Shown here piece by piece: positions 26,487-35,704 of a stretch of 64,000 nucleotides of DNA. Each line of letters opens with the position of its first letter. Position 1 is the first letter of the stretch. The stretch lies in the NCBI RefSeq assembly GCF_001870485.1, contig NZ_MDKE01000033.1:124001-188000 (forward strand), written 5' to 3'. The position numbers and the translations under genes were made by a program. Source of the DNA: Oceanisphaera psychrotolerans. GTDB lineage: Bacteria > Pseudomonadota > Gammaproteobacteria > Enterobacterales > Aeromonadaceae. The notes under the pieces are model-generated. The model did not search any database, was not told the DNA's origin, and worked only from the letters and a program-made list of their open reading frames with translations.

Positions 26487-28191
26487 CGATCTTCACCCAA
26501 TCTCTTATCACCTGTGCCGCCAGATCCGGTTCGTTGGCCACCAGCGCCCGCACCGCCGACAGCACATCTTCATCCTTGTGCAGATCGGGGAGCCGCAGTC
26601 GCCCTTCGCGAATACCGAACATGCTGTCGTCCTGCTCGGCCTGCTGGGCCAGCAGCGTCAGCTGCTCGTTGCCCGACAGCGCATTCTGCCCGTCCAGATC
26701 GACTTCGCCCGGCATGTTGTCATCGGTGCCCAGCAAGCGCCGGACCATGGGCCGTACCAGGGTCAGCAGCAGGACAATCAGCACGATAACGGCGCCGAGA
26801 ATGCGGGCCAGATGCCAGAACCAGGGCTGTTCGTAGAAAGGTACGCCGGCAATATCGTCCATCTGGGGGCGATTGAACGCCACCGCGACCACCTCGATGG
26901 CATCCCCCCGGCTCACATCGAAGCCCAGGCCTCCCCGCAACAGGCGATCGATGCGGGTCAGTTCTTCCGGCGTCAGCGGCACCCGTTCGGTGGTGCCATC
27001 CGCGTTGCTGATGGTCTTGTGATCCACCGCCACCGACACCGTCAGGCGACGCACATCACCGGTGGCGCTCTGGGTATGGCTGATGGTGGTGTCCAGCTCG
27101 AAGTTTCGGGTCGATTCCCGGCGAGAACGTTCATTGCTCCGCTTTTCCTGAGCCAGGCCGTCGGCCTGCTCGGGAATATCCGACTCGGTCGGCGGCTGAT
27201 TGCTCAGCGCACCGGGAATGCCAATGGCCCCCAGCCCGGCGCTGGTATCTTCCATCACCATTTCCGAACGTACCGCCGGCAGATCGGGGTTGAACGACTT
27301 GACGGTCTGTTCCTTGCGGCTGAAGTCCAGGCTGACGTCCACCTCGGCGGTATAGTTGCCCAGCCCCAGTACCGGACTCAGAATGGCGTCAATTTTCTGG
27401 CGATATTCGGCTTCCTGCTTCTGCTGCAGCTCAAATTCCCGACGGGTACGCGCCGACAGCGGGTCCTGCGAGCCGGAGTTGAGCAGGCGCCCGTTCTGAT
27501 CGGTCACCGTGACCCGATCCGGGGTCATGTCCGAAACCGCCGAGGCGACGGTATCCACGATGGCGTCCACTTCTTCCTGACGCAGGCTGCCGCCCCGGCG
27601 CAGGTTCAGCACCACGGTGGCGCTGGGCTTGCGCTTGTCGCGCACGAAGACGTTTTCACGGGGAATGGCCAGCAGTACCTGGGCCTGGGCCACGCTGTTG
27701 TACTGCTCTATCACCCGCGCCAGCTGCCGCTCGCGGCTGAGGTTCAGCCGCTCCCGCTCCAGCCGTTGGCTGATGCCGAAACCGGGATCGGACAACAGGA
27801 TACTGTCGCCCTGGGGCGGGCTCTGACTCAGGCCGGAGCGGCGCAGATCAAGCTGAATGTCGGCAAATTTGTCGGCCCGCACCAGCACGGTGCTGCCATC
27901 GATGGTGTATTCGACTTTCTGGGCATCGAGAAAGTCGAGGGTTTCGATCAGTTCCTGATTGCTGTAGACGCCAAGGGGGCGCATCTGCGGCTCTTTACCC
28001 CACAGCAGGATAAATACCGCCAGTGCCAGACAAATGGCCAGCGCCAGCACGATGATGACCTGACGCAGAATATCGGTGTTGCCCAGCAGGGCGAAAGGGG
28101 TGCTTTTCTGCTCTTCCGCCTCCAGTGAGTTGGCCTCGCTGGTGGCCAGGGCAGACTTGTCGGTCTTGACCAACGGATTATCAGCCACCAA
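26479..28191 (-). CDS. fliF: FliF MS-ring protein
   Basis: Builds the MS ring in the inner membrane, the base of the flagellum. The 570 residues have membrane helices near 38-57 (QVIIVLALAICLALAVFILL) and near 460-480 (LARILGAVIVLIVLLLTLV), a periplasmic ring-building region between, and a cytoplasmic C-terminal tail that binds FliG (LAAQVIRDWVKIDD). Second gene of the fliE operon. Length is normal. Confidence 0.97.
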   Translation of the reverse strand: MVADNPLVKTDKSALATSEANSLEAEEQKSTPFALLGNTDILRQVIIVLALAICLALAVFILLWGKEPQMRPLGVYSNQELIETLDFLDAQKVEYTIDGSTVLVRADKFADIQLDLRRSGLSQSPPQGDSILLSDPGFGISQRLERERLNLSRERQLARVIEQYNSVAQAQVLLAIPRENVFVRDKRKPSATVVLNLRRGGSLRQEEVDAIVDTVASAVSDMTPDRVTVTDQNGRLLNSGSQDPLSARTRREFELQQKQEAEYRQKIDAILSPVLGLGNYTAEVDVSLDFSRKEQTVKSFNPDLPAVRSEMVMEDTSAGLGAIGIPGALSNQPPTESDIPEQADGLAQEKRSNERSRRESTRNFELDTTISHTQSATGDVRRLTVSVAVDHKTISNADGTTERVPLTPEELTRIDRLLRGGLGFDVSRGDAIEVVAVAFNRPQMDDIAGVPFYEQPWFWHLARILGAVIVLIVLLLTLVRPMVRRLLGTDDNMPGEVDLDGQNALSGNEQLTLLAQQAEQDDSMFGIREGRLRLPDLHKDEDVLSAVRALVANEPDLAAQVIRDWVKIDD

Positions 28192-28199
28192 TCAGCCCC

Positions 28200-28514
28200 T
28201 CATACCGGCATGTTCATAATGGTTTTGTAGGCATCCACCACCTTGTTGCGCACCTGCACGGTGGCGTCGAAGGCGATGCTCGACTTTTGCGCGGCGATCA
28301 TCACCTGCTCCAGGCTGACCGCGTCGTCACCCAGCTCGAAACGGGTGCGCAGGGCATCGGTGTCTTGCTGCAGGCCATTGACGTTGTTCACCGCCTGGGT
28401 CAGCAGCGCGGAAAAGTCCTGTTGCGGGGCTATGCTGTTGGGCGGCGTCGGCGGTTGCATCTCGCCTTTTATCGCCTGCATTTCCGATATTAATGCAGCG
28501 GCCTTGATATCCAT
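28200..28514 (-). CDS. fliE: FliE, MS-ring/rod junction protein
   Basis: Small protein joining the MS ring to the rod. The 104 residues end with the family signature (VSLEQVMIAAQKSSIAFDAT, QVRNKVVDAYKTIMNMPV). First gene of the fliE-fliJ operon, about 30 bases behind a strong sigma-54-type promoter. Confidence 0.96.
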   Translation of the reverse strand: MDIKAAALISEMQAIKGEMQPPTPPNSIAPQQDFSALLTQAVNNVNGLQQDTDALRTRFELGDDAVSLEQVMIAAQKSSIAFDATVQVRNKVVDAYKTIMNMPV

Positions 28515-28556
28515 GACAGTGGCTCCCGTATCAGTAAATTAACTCGAGGATCATAA

Positions 28557-28572
28557 TGCAAACAACGGGCCA
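28557..28572 (-). promoter_or_regulatory. Sigma-54 promoter for fliE operon
   Basis: Minus strand TGGCCCGTTGTTTGCA fits TGGCAC-N5-TTGCA at all but one position, with GG-N10-GC. It lies about 43 bases before fliE, in the gap after flrC. Confidence 0.75.
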
Positions 28573-28633
28573 GTCTATCTTTATCTACCCGCAGGCGCCA
28601 CCGCCGGTGAGCACGTGGCCTGCCCCCGGCGAA

Positions 28634-30016
28634 TTAGCCCGGCACGCTGATGCCGGCTTCGCGCATGCGCGCCAGTTTATAGCGCAGGGTGCGCGGGCTA
28701 ATCCCCAGCTTTTCCGCCACCTGCTGGCGACTGCCGGCATGGGTTTGCAGGGCCTGCAGAATAAGCTGATGCTCCTGAGTGGCCAGCTCCCGGCCCAGAT
28801 CACGGCAGGGGTCACCACCCGGCTCGTCAGCCGGCATGGCGGCCGGTTCGGTCCGGGTCGGCGCTGCTGGCGGCGGAGGCGCGGAGGCGGGTGATGAGGG
28901 GTCCAGCAGAATATCGGCCGCCGCTATCACCTCGCCGGGCGCCAGGATCAGCGCCCGCTGCATTACGTTATCCAGCTCGCGCACATTGCCGGGCCACTGC
29001 CAGCCCTGCAGCCGCGTCCGGGCCGGCTGGCTCAGCGCCACCTCGCCGCGCCCCAGCGCCCGGGCATGGCGTTGCAGCAGGTATTCGGCCAGTGGCACTA
29101 TGTCGCCGGGCCGCTCGACCAGCGCCGGCCAGTGCAGCGGAAACACGTTCAGCCGGTAATAGAGGTCTTCCCGAAAGCGCCCTTCGGCCACCGCCTGCCG
29201 CAGATCCCGGTTGCTGGTGGCCAGTACCCGCACATCCAGCATGATGGTCTTGCGCCCGCCCAGGCGTTCCACTTCCCGCTCCTGCAGCACCCGCAGCAGC
29301 TTGGCCTGCAGGTTGAGATCCATCTCGGTAATTTCATCCAGCAGCAGGGTGCCGCCGTGGGCCTGCTCGAACTTGCCGGGGCTGGCCTGCACCGCACCGG
29401 TGAAGGCACCCTTTTCATAACCGAACAGGGTGGCTTCCAGCATGTTGTCGGGAATGGCGGCACAGTTGATGGCCACGAAGGCGCCGTCGGCCCGTTCCGA
29501 ACGGCGATGAATAAAGCGCGCCAGCACCTCTTTGCCGGTGCCACTGGGGCCGCTGATCATCACGCTGGCCCCCGACTCGGCCACCCGGCCGGCCAGCTGC
29601 AGCAGCCGGATGCTGCTGGCATCCCCCACCACCGGATCACCACTGGCCTGCGGCTGTTGCGGCACATGACGCGCCACCACCGCCAGCAGGGCATCGGGGG
29701 TGAAGGGCTTGGCCAGATAATCCACCGCCCCGGCGCGAATGGCGGCCACCGCCCCCGCCACCTGGGCATGGGCGGTGATCACCAGCACCGGCAAGCCGGG
29801 CAGGCGGCGATTGATCCACTCCAGCAACCCCAGGCCATCCATGCCCGCCATCTGCACATCGGTGATCACCAGCCGGGTGCTGTGCTGCTGCAACCAGAGC
29901 ATGGCCGACTCGGCGCTGTTGACCGCATCACAGGAAAATCCCGCCAGCAGCAGCGTGTCCTGCAACGCCTGCTGCAATCCCGGATCGTCTTCCACGATGA
30001 GAAGGTCATGATTCAT
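28634..30016 (-). CDS. flrC: FlrC (FleR), sigma-54-dependent response regulator
   Basis: Activator of hook/basal-body operons; phosphorylated by FlrB. The 460 residues: receiver domain with Asp53 (VITDVQMAGMDG), AAA+ domain with Walker A GPSGTGKEV and the sigma-54 contact GAFTGA, Walker B GGTLLLDEI, then a Fis-type helix-turn-helix (GSRQQVAEKLGISPRTLRYKL). A long linker rich in Pro/Ala precedes the HTH. ATG overlaps the flrB stop. Confidence 0.96.
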   Translation of the reverse strand: MNHDLLIVEDDPGLQQALQDTLLLAGFSCDAVNSAESAMLWLQQHSTRLVITDVQMAGMDGLGLLEWINRRLPGLPVLVITAHAQVAGAVAAIRAGAVDYLAKPFTPDALLAVVARHVPQQPQASGDPVVGDASSIRLLQLAGRVAESGASVMISGPSGTGKEVLARFIHRRSERADGAFVAINCAAIPDNMLEATLFGYEKGAFTGAVQASPGKFEQAHGGTLLLDEITEMDLNLQAKLLRVLQEREVERLGGRKTIMLDVRVLATSNRDLRQAVAEGRFREDLYYRLNVFPLHWPALVERPGDIVPLAEYLLQRHARALGRGEVALSQPARTRLQGWQWPGNVRELDNVMQRALILAPGEVIAAADILLDPSSPASAPPPPAAPTRTEPAAMPADEPGGDPCRDLGRELATQEHQLILQALQTHAGSRQQVAEKLGISPRTLRYKLARMREAGISVPG

Positions 30017-31061
30017 GCTGAGGCTCCTTGTTCCTGATTACCGCGAGAGGCCGCCAGGGGCAGCCACAGGCTGAAACAACTGCCCTGCCCCGGCACCGAT
30101 TGCACCGTCACCCGGCCCTGATGGGCCCGCATCACCGCGGCCACCGCCGCCAGCCCCAGGCCGGTACCCTGACTGCGGGTGGTAAAAACGGGGTGAATAT
30201 CTGACCGAGCAGGGCACCGTCCATGCCCTTGCCGTTATCCTGCAGCCGGATTTCGACTTCATTATCCGGCGCCGCCACCATCGCCAGACCGATCCGGGTC
30301 GCCCCGGCCTCGGTCGCATTTTCCAGCAGATTCAGCACTATCCCCTTGAGGGCATGGGCGTTGCCAAGCACCGTGGCCGGCGCCGATACCGATGCCGAGA
30401 CGATCAGCTCGGCACCACGGCTCGCCAGCATGGGCGCGGCCGCCTCGGCGCATTGGTGCACCAGTGCGCCCAGCTCCAGCTCATCGGCCAGCGGGGCCTG
30501 ATCCGGCCGGGCAAACATCAGGATGTCGCTTATCTGGCGCTCGATGTCGTCCAACCGCGCCATCAGCCGCTGCTGAAACTGGCCGCGTTGTGCCTCGTTC
30601 AGGCCGGGGGCAGACAAATTGGCGCCATACAGCATGGCGGCGGAGAGGGGGGTGCGGATCTGGTGTGCCAGGGTGGCGGCCATCTGCCCCAGTGCCGTCA
30701 GCCGCCGGGCATGGCCCTGCTGCTCTACCCAGGTGCGGGTCGGGGTCATGTCGGTCAGCTGGATCAGCTGACCGGGCCGCCCTTCGACGTGGGCGATGGC
30801 CAGCTGAATGCGCCGGCCGTCTTTCAGCGACACCTGCAAACCATCGTCCGGCTGGGGGGCGAACACCCGGCCAATGACCTCGGCCCAGGGCTGCTGCAAC
30901 AGCGGTTCGCCCAGGATCTCCCGCGCCGCCGGGTTGGCCAGCGCCACCCGCCCCCGACCGTTCAGCCAGACCACCCCGCTGGGCATGGCATTCAGCAGCG
31001 ACGCCATGCTCAAGGAAGTATCTGACGGTGCTTGCGGTATCGGGGAGAGATCACTGCACAT
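30013..31061 (-). CDS. flrB: FlrB (FleS), histidine kinase partner of FlrC, one frame break
   Basis: Soluble sensor kinase that phosphorylates FlrC. It has a PAS-like N-terminal domain (about 20-120), H-box TLAHQIRTPLSAAMLYG, N-box LKGIVLNLLENATEAG and G1 LQDNGKGMD. The frame breaks at the A5 run 30184-30188 (T5 on the coding strand); one extra T restores TPFFTTRSQGTGLGLAAVAAV, the conserved F and G2 boxes, and the frame then ends at TGA overlapping flrC ATG. Repaired length is 349 residues, near that of Vibrio FlrB. Without repair the G2 box is lost. Confidence 0.9.
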
Positions 31062-31097
31062 TAAGATGCGACGATTGAGGAAGTAGTCATGGGGTTA

Positions 31098-31113
31098 TTC
31101 AATAAGCATGCCA
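31098..31113 (-). promoter_or_regulatory. Imperfect sigma-54-like site before flrBC
   Basis: Minus strand TGGCATGCTTATTGAA matches the -24 part and the TTG of the -12 part but has GA in place of the near-invariant GC. Sigma-54 control of flrBC by FlrA is known in Vibrio, so it is listed as weak. Confidence 0.3.
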
Positions 31114-31116
31114 GAT

Positions 31117-31145
31117 AAACCGTGAGGAGCCACGCCTCACGGTTT
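31117..31145. terminator. Hairpin terminator after flrA
   Basis: An 11-base-pair perfect stem (31117-31127 with 31135-31145, loop of seven) lies just after the flrA stop and before flrB. T-rich on the plus strand and moderately so (TTTAT) on the minus strand, so it probably ends flrA transcripts. Confidence 0.6.
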
Positions 31146-31150
31146 TCTCT

Positions 31151-32614
31151 TCATACCCCGCGATTAATGCCGTATTTCTTCATTTTTTCGACCAGGGTGG
31201 TGCGACGCATGCCCAGATGCTCGGCGGCTCTGGCCACCACGCCTTCGCTGGCGTCCAGCGCTTGGCCGATGAGATCCATTTCGATATTGGCCAGCATTTC
31301 CTTGAGGTTGATGCCCTCCGGGGACAACGAGCGCACGGCCGCGTCCGGTTCTTGCCGGTCGCCGGCCGGTTCGAGCGACTGAAAGTCGAAAAAATCGGCT
31401 TCTGCGCTGGCCGGCTCCTCACCGGACTGAAAGATCGCCGACAGTGCGTCCCGTTCGTCCAATTCGTCAAAAGGCCGTTCGGCCAGTTGCTGGTCACTGA
31501 TAAAGCGGTATTTTTCCGGCAAATGCTCCGGCTGCACCTCCTGATTGGGGAACAGAATAAACATCCGCTCCACCAGATTGGACAGCTCGCGCACGTTGCC
31601 CGGCCAGTGCCAGGCCTGCAGCGAGGCGATGGCCGACGGCGAAAAGGACAGTTCGGCGCCGTGGGTCAGCCGGTGGCGGTCGATCAACTCGTCCAGCAAC
31701 AGCGGCAGATCCTCCCGCCGCTGGCGCAGGGCCGGCATCTCGATCGGAAACACATTGAGCCGATAGTAGAGATCTTCCCGAAAGCGCTGCTCCCGGATCA
31801 TCTGCTCCAGATCCCGGTGGGTGGCGGCAATCACCCTTACCCTGGCGCTGATGGAACGGGTGCCCCCCACCCGTTCGAAGGTACGCTCCTGCAACACCCG
31901 CAGCAACTTGACCTGCATCGGCAACGGCATGTCGCCGATTTCATCCAGAAACAGGGTGCCGCCCTCGGCCAGCTCGAACCGCCCCTTGCGCGCCGACACC
32001 GCCCCGGTGAAGGCGCCTTTTTCGTGGCCGAACAGTTCGCTTTCGAGCAACTCGGCCGGAATGGCGCCGCAATTGATGGGCACGAAGGGTCCCTCGGCCT
32101 GCTGCGACAAGGCGTGAATGGCGCGGGCGATCACCTCCTTGCCGGTGCCCGACTCCCCCAGCAACAGCACATTGGCCGGCTTGGCGGCGACCTGCCGCAC
32201 CAGGCTCTTTACCGCCTGCATCGGCGCACTGGTGCCCGTCAGCAGCTGTTGCAGGCTGGCATCCTGTTCATCGGACAGCCGGGCCGGCTGCCACTGCTGC
32301 GCCTGGGCCAGCAGCGTGGTCAGCCTGGCATAGGTCAGCTCGCTCAGCGTGCCCTGCAGGTTGTCGGCCTGGCAGGTCGTTTTTTCGAGGCTGATAAACG
32401 CATGGTGAGGAAAGGTGTTCAGTAATTCGGACAGGGAATCTTCGATGTCTCCCGCCAGTACCGTCAGTGGTTGAGGTTGGCTCCGCAACCAGGCCAGCTC
32501 CTTGGCCGGGTTGCCACTGCGCCATTCTACCTGCATGAAGGAAAGGATGGCTTCGAGCCTTGACCGTCGTTCCTGGTTATCATCCATTATCAAGACGCAG
32601 CCATTAAAGCCCAT
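31151..32614 (-). CDS. flrA: FlrA (FleQ), master sigma-54 activator of flagellar genes
   Basis: Top regulator of the polar flagellar cascade. The 487 residues: a degenerate receiver-like N-terminal domain, AAA+ domain with Walker [15 protein letters not shown], the GAFTGA loop ([15 protein letters not shown]), Walker [14 protein letters not shown], and a C-terminal Fis-type HTH ([24 protein letters not shown]). I chose ATG 32614 because AAGGA lies ten bases upstream; ATG 32623 is too close to that site. It stands alone between the fliS terminator and flrB. Confidence 0.95.
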   Translation of the reverse strand: MGFNGCVLIMDDNQERRSRLEAILSFMQVEWRSGNPAKELAWLRSQPQPLTVLAGDIEDSLSELLNTFPHHAFISLEKTTCQADNLQGTLSELTYARLTTLLAQAQQWQPARLSDEQDASLQQLLTGTSAPMQAVKSLVRQVAAKPANVLLLGESGTGKEVIARAIHALSQQAEGPFVPINCGAIPAELLESELFGHEKGAFTGAVSARKGRFELAEGGTLFLDEIGDMPLPMQVKLLRVLQERTFERVGGTRSISARVRVIAATHRDLEQMIREQRFREDLYYRLNVFPIEMPALRQRREDLPLLLDELIDRHRLTHGAELSFSPSAIASLQAWHWPGNVRELSNLVERMFILFPNQEVQPEHLPEKYRFISDQQLAERPFDELDERDALSAIFQSGEEPASAEADFFDFQSLEPAGDRQEPDAAVRSLSPEGINLKEMLANIEMDLIGQALDASEGVVARAAEHLGMRRTTLVEKMKKYGINRGV

Positions 32615-32918
32615 AGGGTACATATCCTTGCTGTTCGATTGGTTATTCTTGGTATTTTTTGTGCCGTTACCGGCCCTCTCACAGGGTCGGCGGTCAGGCA
32701 CAAGTCGTAATTCTGACACAGGCGTCAAAATAACTCGACGCAGAGCGCCGTATAAATCACAACATCGTTGACCGGGATCAAATTTACCGGGCGAAATGGC
32801 GATTTATTAGTCATCACAAGTGGTTATGGACAAGCATACCGGAGAAGACTGGCAAATTTATGACACCGGGGCGGCTTTGAAGAACAGGGTGCTGGCATAT
32901 CGCCGGGGAGTGATGGGC
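32615..32918. other. Intergenic region upstream of flrA
   Basis: About 300 bases with no credible gene. It should hold the flrA promoter. No sigma-54 or sigma-28 site was found; one weak sigma-70-like pair is listed separately. Confidence 0.5.
32804..32833 (-). promoter_or_regulatory. Weak sigma-70-like promoter for flrA
   Basis: Minus strand TTGTCC, 18 bases, TAATAA. It would leave a 5' leader of roughly 180 bases. Listed with low confidence because both boxes are imperfect. Confidence 0.25.
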
Positions 32919-32961
32919 AAAAAAACGGGGATGGGGCCCAAGGCCCCATCCCCGTTTTTTT
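32919..32961. terminator. Strong bidirectional terminator after fliS
   Basis: A perfect 20-base-pair stem (32919-32938 with 32942-32961) with a three-base loop, A7 on the left and T7 on the right, ends the flaG-fliD-fliS transcript and insulates flrA. Confidence 0.9.
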
Positions 32962-32974
32962 GTGCGCCGGTCGT

Positions 32975-33370
32975 TTAGGCCGGCACCTGCTGCTGGGCGG
33001 CGGGAATGGCGTCCCAGCTTTCCTTGATGTTCCGCAGCAGCCGGCTGACCCCTTCGAGCCGTTCGCCGTTGTTTTCGCTGTTGGCCAGCATCAGCTCGCG
33101 CACCATGAAGTCGTACAGGTTATCGAGGTTGACGGAAATTTCGCCGCCGGCGTCCATATCCAGCGAGGCCTGCAACTGCTGCACGATGGCGATGGTGCTG
33201 CCTATCAGCTCGCCGCGCTGGCTGACGTTCTGCTGCTCGATGGCCATTTTGGCCCGGGCCAGTCGTTCCAGGGCACCGGCCAGCAGCATCTGCACCACCC
33301 GGTAGGGGCTGGAGATGTCTTTCTGGCTGTCTACTGCTACCGATTTATAGGCTTTAAGCGAGCCGCGCAT
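32975..33370 (-). CDS. fliS: FliS flagellin export chaperone
   Basis: Binds flagellin C-terminal helices and keeps it from polymerising before export. The 131 residues are helical with the family stretch SPYRVVQMLLAGALERLARAK and ISVNLDNLYDFMVRELMLAN. It follows fliD and the FliT-like gene, and ends at a strong terminator. Normal length. Confidence 0.95.
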   Translation of the reverse strand: MRGSLKAYKSVAVDSQKDISSPYRVVQMLLAGALERLARAKMAIEQQNVSQRGELIGSTIAIVQQLQASLDMDAGGEISVNLDNLYDFMVRELMLANSENNGERLEGVSRLLRNIKESWDAIPAAQQQVPA

Positions 33371-33383
33371 GCTTTACTCCTGA

Positions 33384-33689
33384 TTAGTTTCTTTTAACAT
33401 TCTGATAGGCCCGCACCGAACGCCGGCCTTTTTTCAAACCGGCCAGCTTTTCTGCCAGCAGGGTGCGGCCGTGCTCCGCCTCTTGGATCAACCGCCGTGA
33501 ACGCTCCACCAGCTCCGCCACCTGGCCGGCGTCGAACGTTTCTGTGTCCTTTGACTCAATAATCGAGCGCAACAACCGGGCCCGCTCCGCCAGCCGCGCG
33601 CCCATCGTTTCGGCCTGCAGTTGCTCGGGGTCGGCAAACTCCGCCAGTAGGCTCTGGTCCAGCGCCTGCAACTGTTCGAGCGGACTCAT
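33384..33689 (-). CDS. fliT: FliT/FlaI-like flagellar chaperone
   Basis: Small helical protein of 101 residues in the exact place of Vibrio flaI between fliD and fliS. It has a conserved-looking charged C-terminus (LLAEKLAGLKKGRRSVRAYQ). FliT-type proteins bind the filament cap FliD and, in enterics, FlhDC. Sequence conservation in this family is low, so the name rests mainly on context and size. Start overlaps the fliD stop by four bases. Confidence 0.75.
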   Translation of the reverse strand: MSPLEQLQALDQSLLAEFADPEQLQAETMGARLAERARLLRSIIESKDTETFDAGQVAELVERSRRLIQEAEHGRTLLAEKLAGLKKGRRSVRAYQNVKRN

Positions 33690-35074
33690 GAACTGCTACT
33701 GCCGAAAGTGGGCATGTTCTCGAAGGCGCTGATCACCGAGCTGAGCTGCTGGTTCATCTGGGCGATGAGAATATCCATGGCGGAAAACTGCTTGTAAATC
33801 CGCTCCTCATAGCTGGTCATATATTCGGTAAAGGCGTCGGCTTCATCTTGCAGCTTTTTCATCTGCGCGTTAAGGGACTCGTTCTTGCTGGTCAGGATGC
33901 CCTCTGTACCGACATAGTCTTCCATCAGGCTATCCAGCTTGGTGCTGACCCCGTTTTCCGATGAAAACAACAGGCCCACCTTGGCGAAGTTGTCGGCCAC
34001 CTGCTTTTTCAGCAAGTCGTCATCCAGCTCGATGGTGCCGTCCTGCTTGGTGGTAATGCCCAGCGCGGTCAGGCTCTTGACCGGCGCGACGGCCCCCTCT
34101 ACCGATTCACTCAGCAGCTGGCGAATTTTCGAGGTCAGGTTACGGGTGCTGCTGTCGCCGCTGAGCGGGCCGGAGCTTTCCGTTTCCGCATCGTAGGCAC
34201 TCAGTTGCTTGATGGTGCTAATCACCTTGTTGAAAGACGTAACAAAGCTTTTGAGGTTGGTTTCCACCGCACTCTTGTCGTAGCCGATGGTCAGGGTGGT
34301 GGTGGGTTTGTCGCCGGCGGCATCGTTGATTTTTTTTACATTCAGGGTCACGCCGGCGATGGCATCCTTGATTTCGTTGCTCTGGCTGGTCACGGTGGCG
34401 CCGTCGATGGTGATGACGGCGTTTTTGGCGGCCTGAAGCTCGGTCGTCGTGCCCAGTGCCGCCAGGCTGTTGCCGTCTTCTCCGTCGTTGTTGCTGCTGG
34501 CGCTCACGGTAATCTGGCTATCGGTGCCGGTGTTATCGGCAAAATACACCAGTCGCGAGCCGCCATCGTCGGTAATGACCGTGGCGCGCACGCCCTTGTT
34601 GTCTTCCGCATTGTTGATGGCGGCGGCCACCTCGGCCAGCGAGCTTTTGCCTTTCGTTATATTCACGGTAAAGGATTCGTCCCCCACCCCCAGGGTCAGG
34701 CTGCCGGAGCCCAGCTGCTTGTCGGTGGCCACGGCGCCTGAGGCCAGTTTGTGGGCCTGGGCCAGCTGGCCCACTTGCAGGGTATAGCTGCCGGCCACCG
34801 CGTTCTTGTCCGCCGTGGCGGTCACGAAGCCACTTTCACTCAGGCTGGCCGAGCGCTTCTGAAAGGCCTCTTCATCTCCCAGCTTCTGGAGCGAGGTCTT
34901 GAACTCCTCCAGTACACTTTTCAGTCCGCCATAGGCGGAAAGCTGCACCTCGATGGAGTTGGCCTGGCGCGCCAGTTGCTGTTCCTTGGGCGTGCGTTCG
35001 GCCTGCACCGTAATATCGACGAAGCTTTGGATGTCGAAGCCCGAGCCCACGCCGGGGAGTTTAAGAGTGGCCAT
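33686..35074 (-). CDS. fliD: FliD filament cap protein
   Basis: Forms the cap at the filament tip under which flagellin folds. The 462 residues start with LPGVGSGFDIQSFVDITVQAE, the family N-terminus, and have a coiled-coil C-terminal domain (about 400-450). The middle is variable and rich in D/T/S. Located between flaG and the FliT-like gene. Length is normal for polar flagella. Confidence 0.95.
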   Translation of the reverse strand: MATLKLPGVGSGFDIQSFVDITVQAERTPKEQQLARQANSIEVQLSAYGGLKSVLEEFKTSLQKLGDEEAFQKRSASLSESGFVTATADKNAVAGSYTLQVGQLAQAHKLASGAVATDKQLGSGSLTLGVGDESFTVNITKGKSSLAEVAAAINNAEDNKGVRATVITDDGGSRLVYFADNTGTDSQITVSASSNNDGEDGNSLAALGTTTELQAAKNAVITIDGATVTSQSNEIKDAIAGVTLNVKKINDAAGDKPTTTLTIGYDKSAVETNLKSFVTSFNKVISTIKQLSAYDAETESSGPLSGDSSTRNLTSKIRQLLSESVEGAVAPVKSLTALGITTKQDGTIELDDDLLKKQVADNFAKVGLLFSSENGVSTKLDSLMEDYVGTEGILTSKNESLNAQMKKLQDEADAFTEYMTSYEERIYKQFSAMDILIAQMNQQLSSVISAFENMPTFGSSSS

Positions 35075-35085
35075 GGTGCTGGCTC

Positions 35086-35460
35086 CTATGCCTGAATATC
35101 GAGCAGGCCGCCGCTGGCCTCGTTGAGGCGGGCGATAACATCGAGCAGCTCTTCGGTGGGGATCTGGCGCACCACATCGCCGGTGTCGCCATCCAGCACC
35201 GTCACCACGTTGCGGCCCGAATCTTCATCCACCCGGAACTGCAGGTTTCGATTGATACTGCCGATGAAATTTTGTATCTCGCCGGCCATTTGCTCCAGTT
35301 GCTCGGGCGCCAGGGCCAGGGCCTTGCCCTGATCGGTGGCCTGCACCGCCTGTGCGGTTTGGGTGGCCTCAGCCTGACGGGGCATGGCCGGCTCTCGGGG
35401 CCGGCCCCCAGCCTCGGCCGGCAAGGGCTGAGCACGGGGAATCAGTGGTGACGTATCCAT
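35086..35460 (-). CDS. flaG: FlaG protein
   Basis: Small protein linked to filament length control in polar flagella. The 124 residues have a Pro/Ala/Gln-rich N-terminal half and the conserved C-terminal FlaG domain (NRNLQFRVDEDSGRNVVTVL, VVRQIPTEELLDVIARL). The start at 35460 follows AAGGAG by six bases; an upstream in-frame ATG (MHQKEIDMD) lacks a site. First gene of the fliD cluster. Confidence 0.92.
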   Translation of the reverse strand: MDTSPLIPRAQPLPAEAGGRPREPAMPRQAEATQTAQAVQATDQGKALALAPEQLEQMAGEIQNFIGSINRNLQFRVDEDSGRNVVTVLDGDTGDVVRQIPTEELLDVIARLNEASGGLLDIQA

Positions 35461-35704
35461 ATCAATCTCCTTTTGGTGCATGGAGCAACTGAATAACAAA
35501 AAGCCGTAAGCGGCAGGGGTGACACCTAAATAAAAATCACGCCTGCGCTTGCAGCCTCGGGTTGTCCCGACACACAACATACCGGCTCTCGCCGTGTTGT
35601 ACTCACAGTTGTGTAGATGACAGTTATGTACTCACTGTCATGTACAAGAGGGGCCTTGTTGCCCCTCTTTAACGACGCTAGTGATAACGCCGTGAGTCAG
35701 CCGG
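35461..35704. other. Intergenic region between flagellin and flaG with inverted and direct repeats
   Basis: It holds the flagellin terminator (35646-35669), a 7-base dyad TGACAGT-N9-ACTGTCA (35618-35640) and two copies of TGTACTCAC[A/T]GT 29 bases apart (35598-35609, 35627-35638). No clear sigma-28 or sigma-54 site for flaG was found. Confidence 0.5.
35646..35669. terminator. Terminator after flagellin gene
   Basis: A 9-base-pair GC-rich stem (AAGAGGGGC / GCCCCTCTT) with a six-base loop directly behind the flagellin stop. T run is clearer on the plus strand, so it may work in both directions. Confidence 0.65.

Noticed and set aside
35461-35580. Sigma-28 or sigma-54 promoter for flaG
   Set aside because: Only poor matches were found (for example GCCGCTTA without a -35 box, and GG-N10-GC with wrong flanks).
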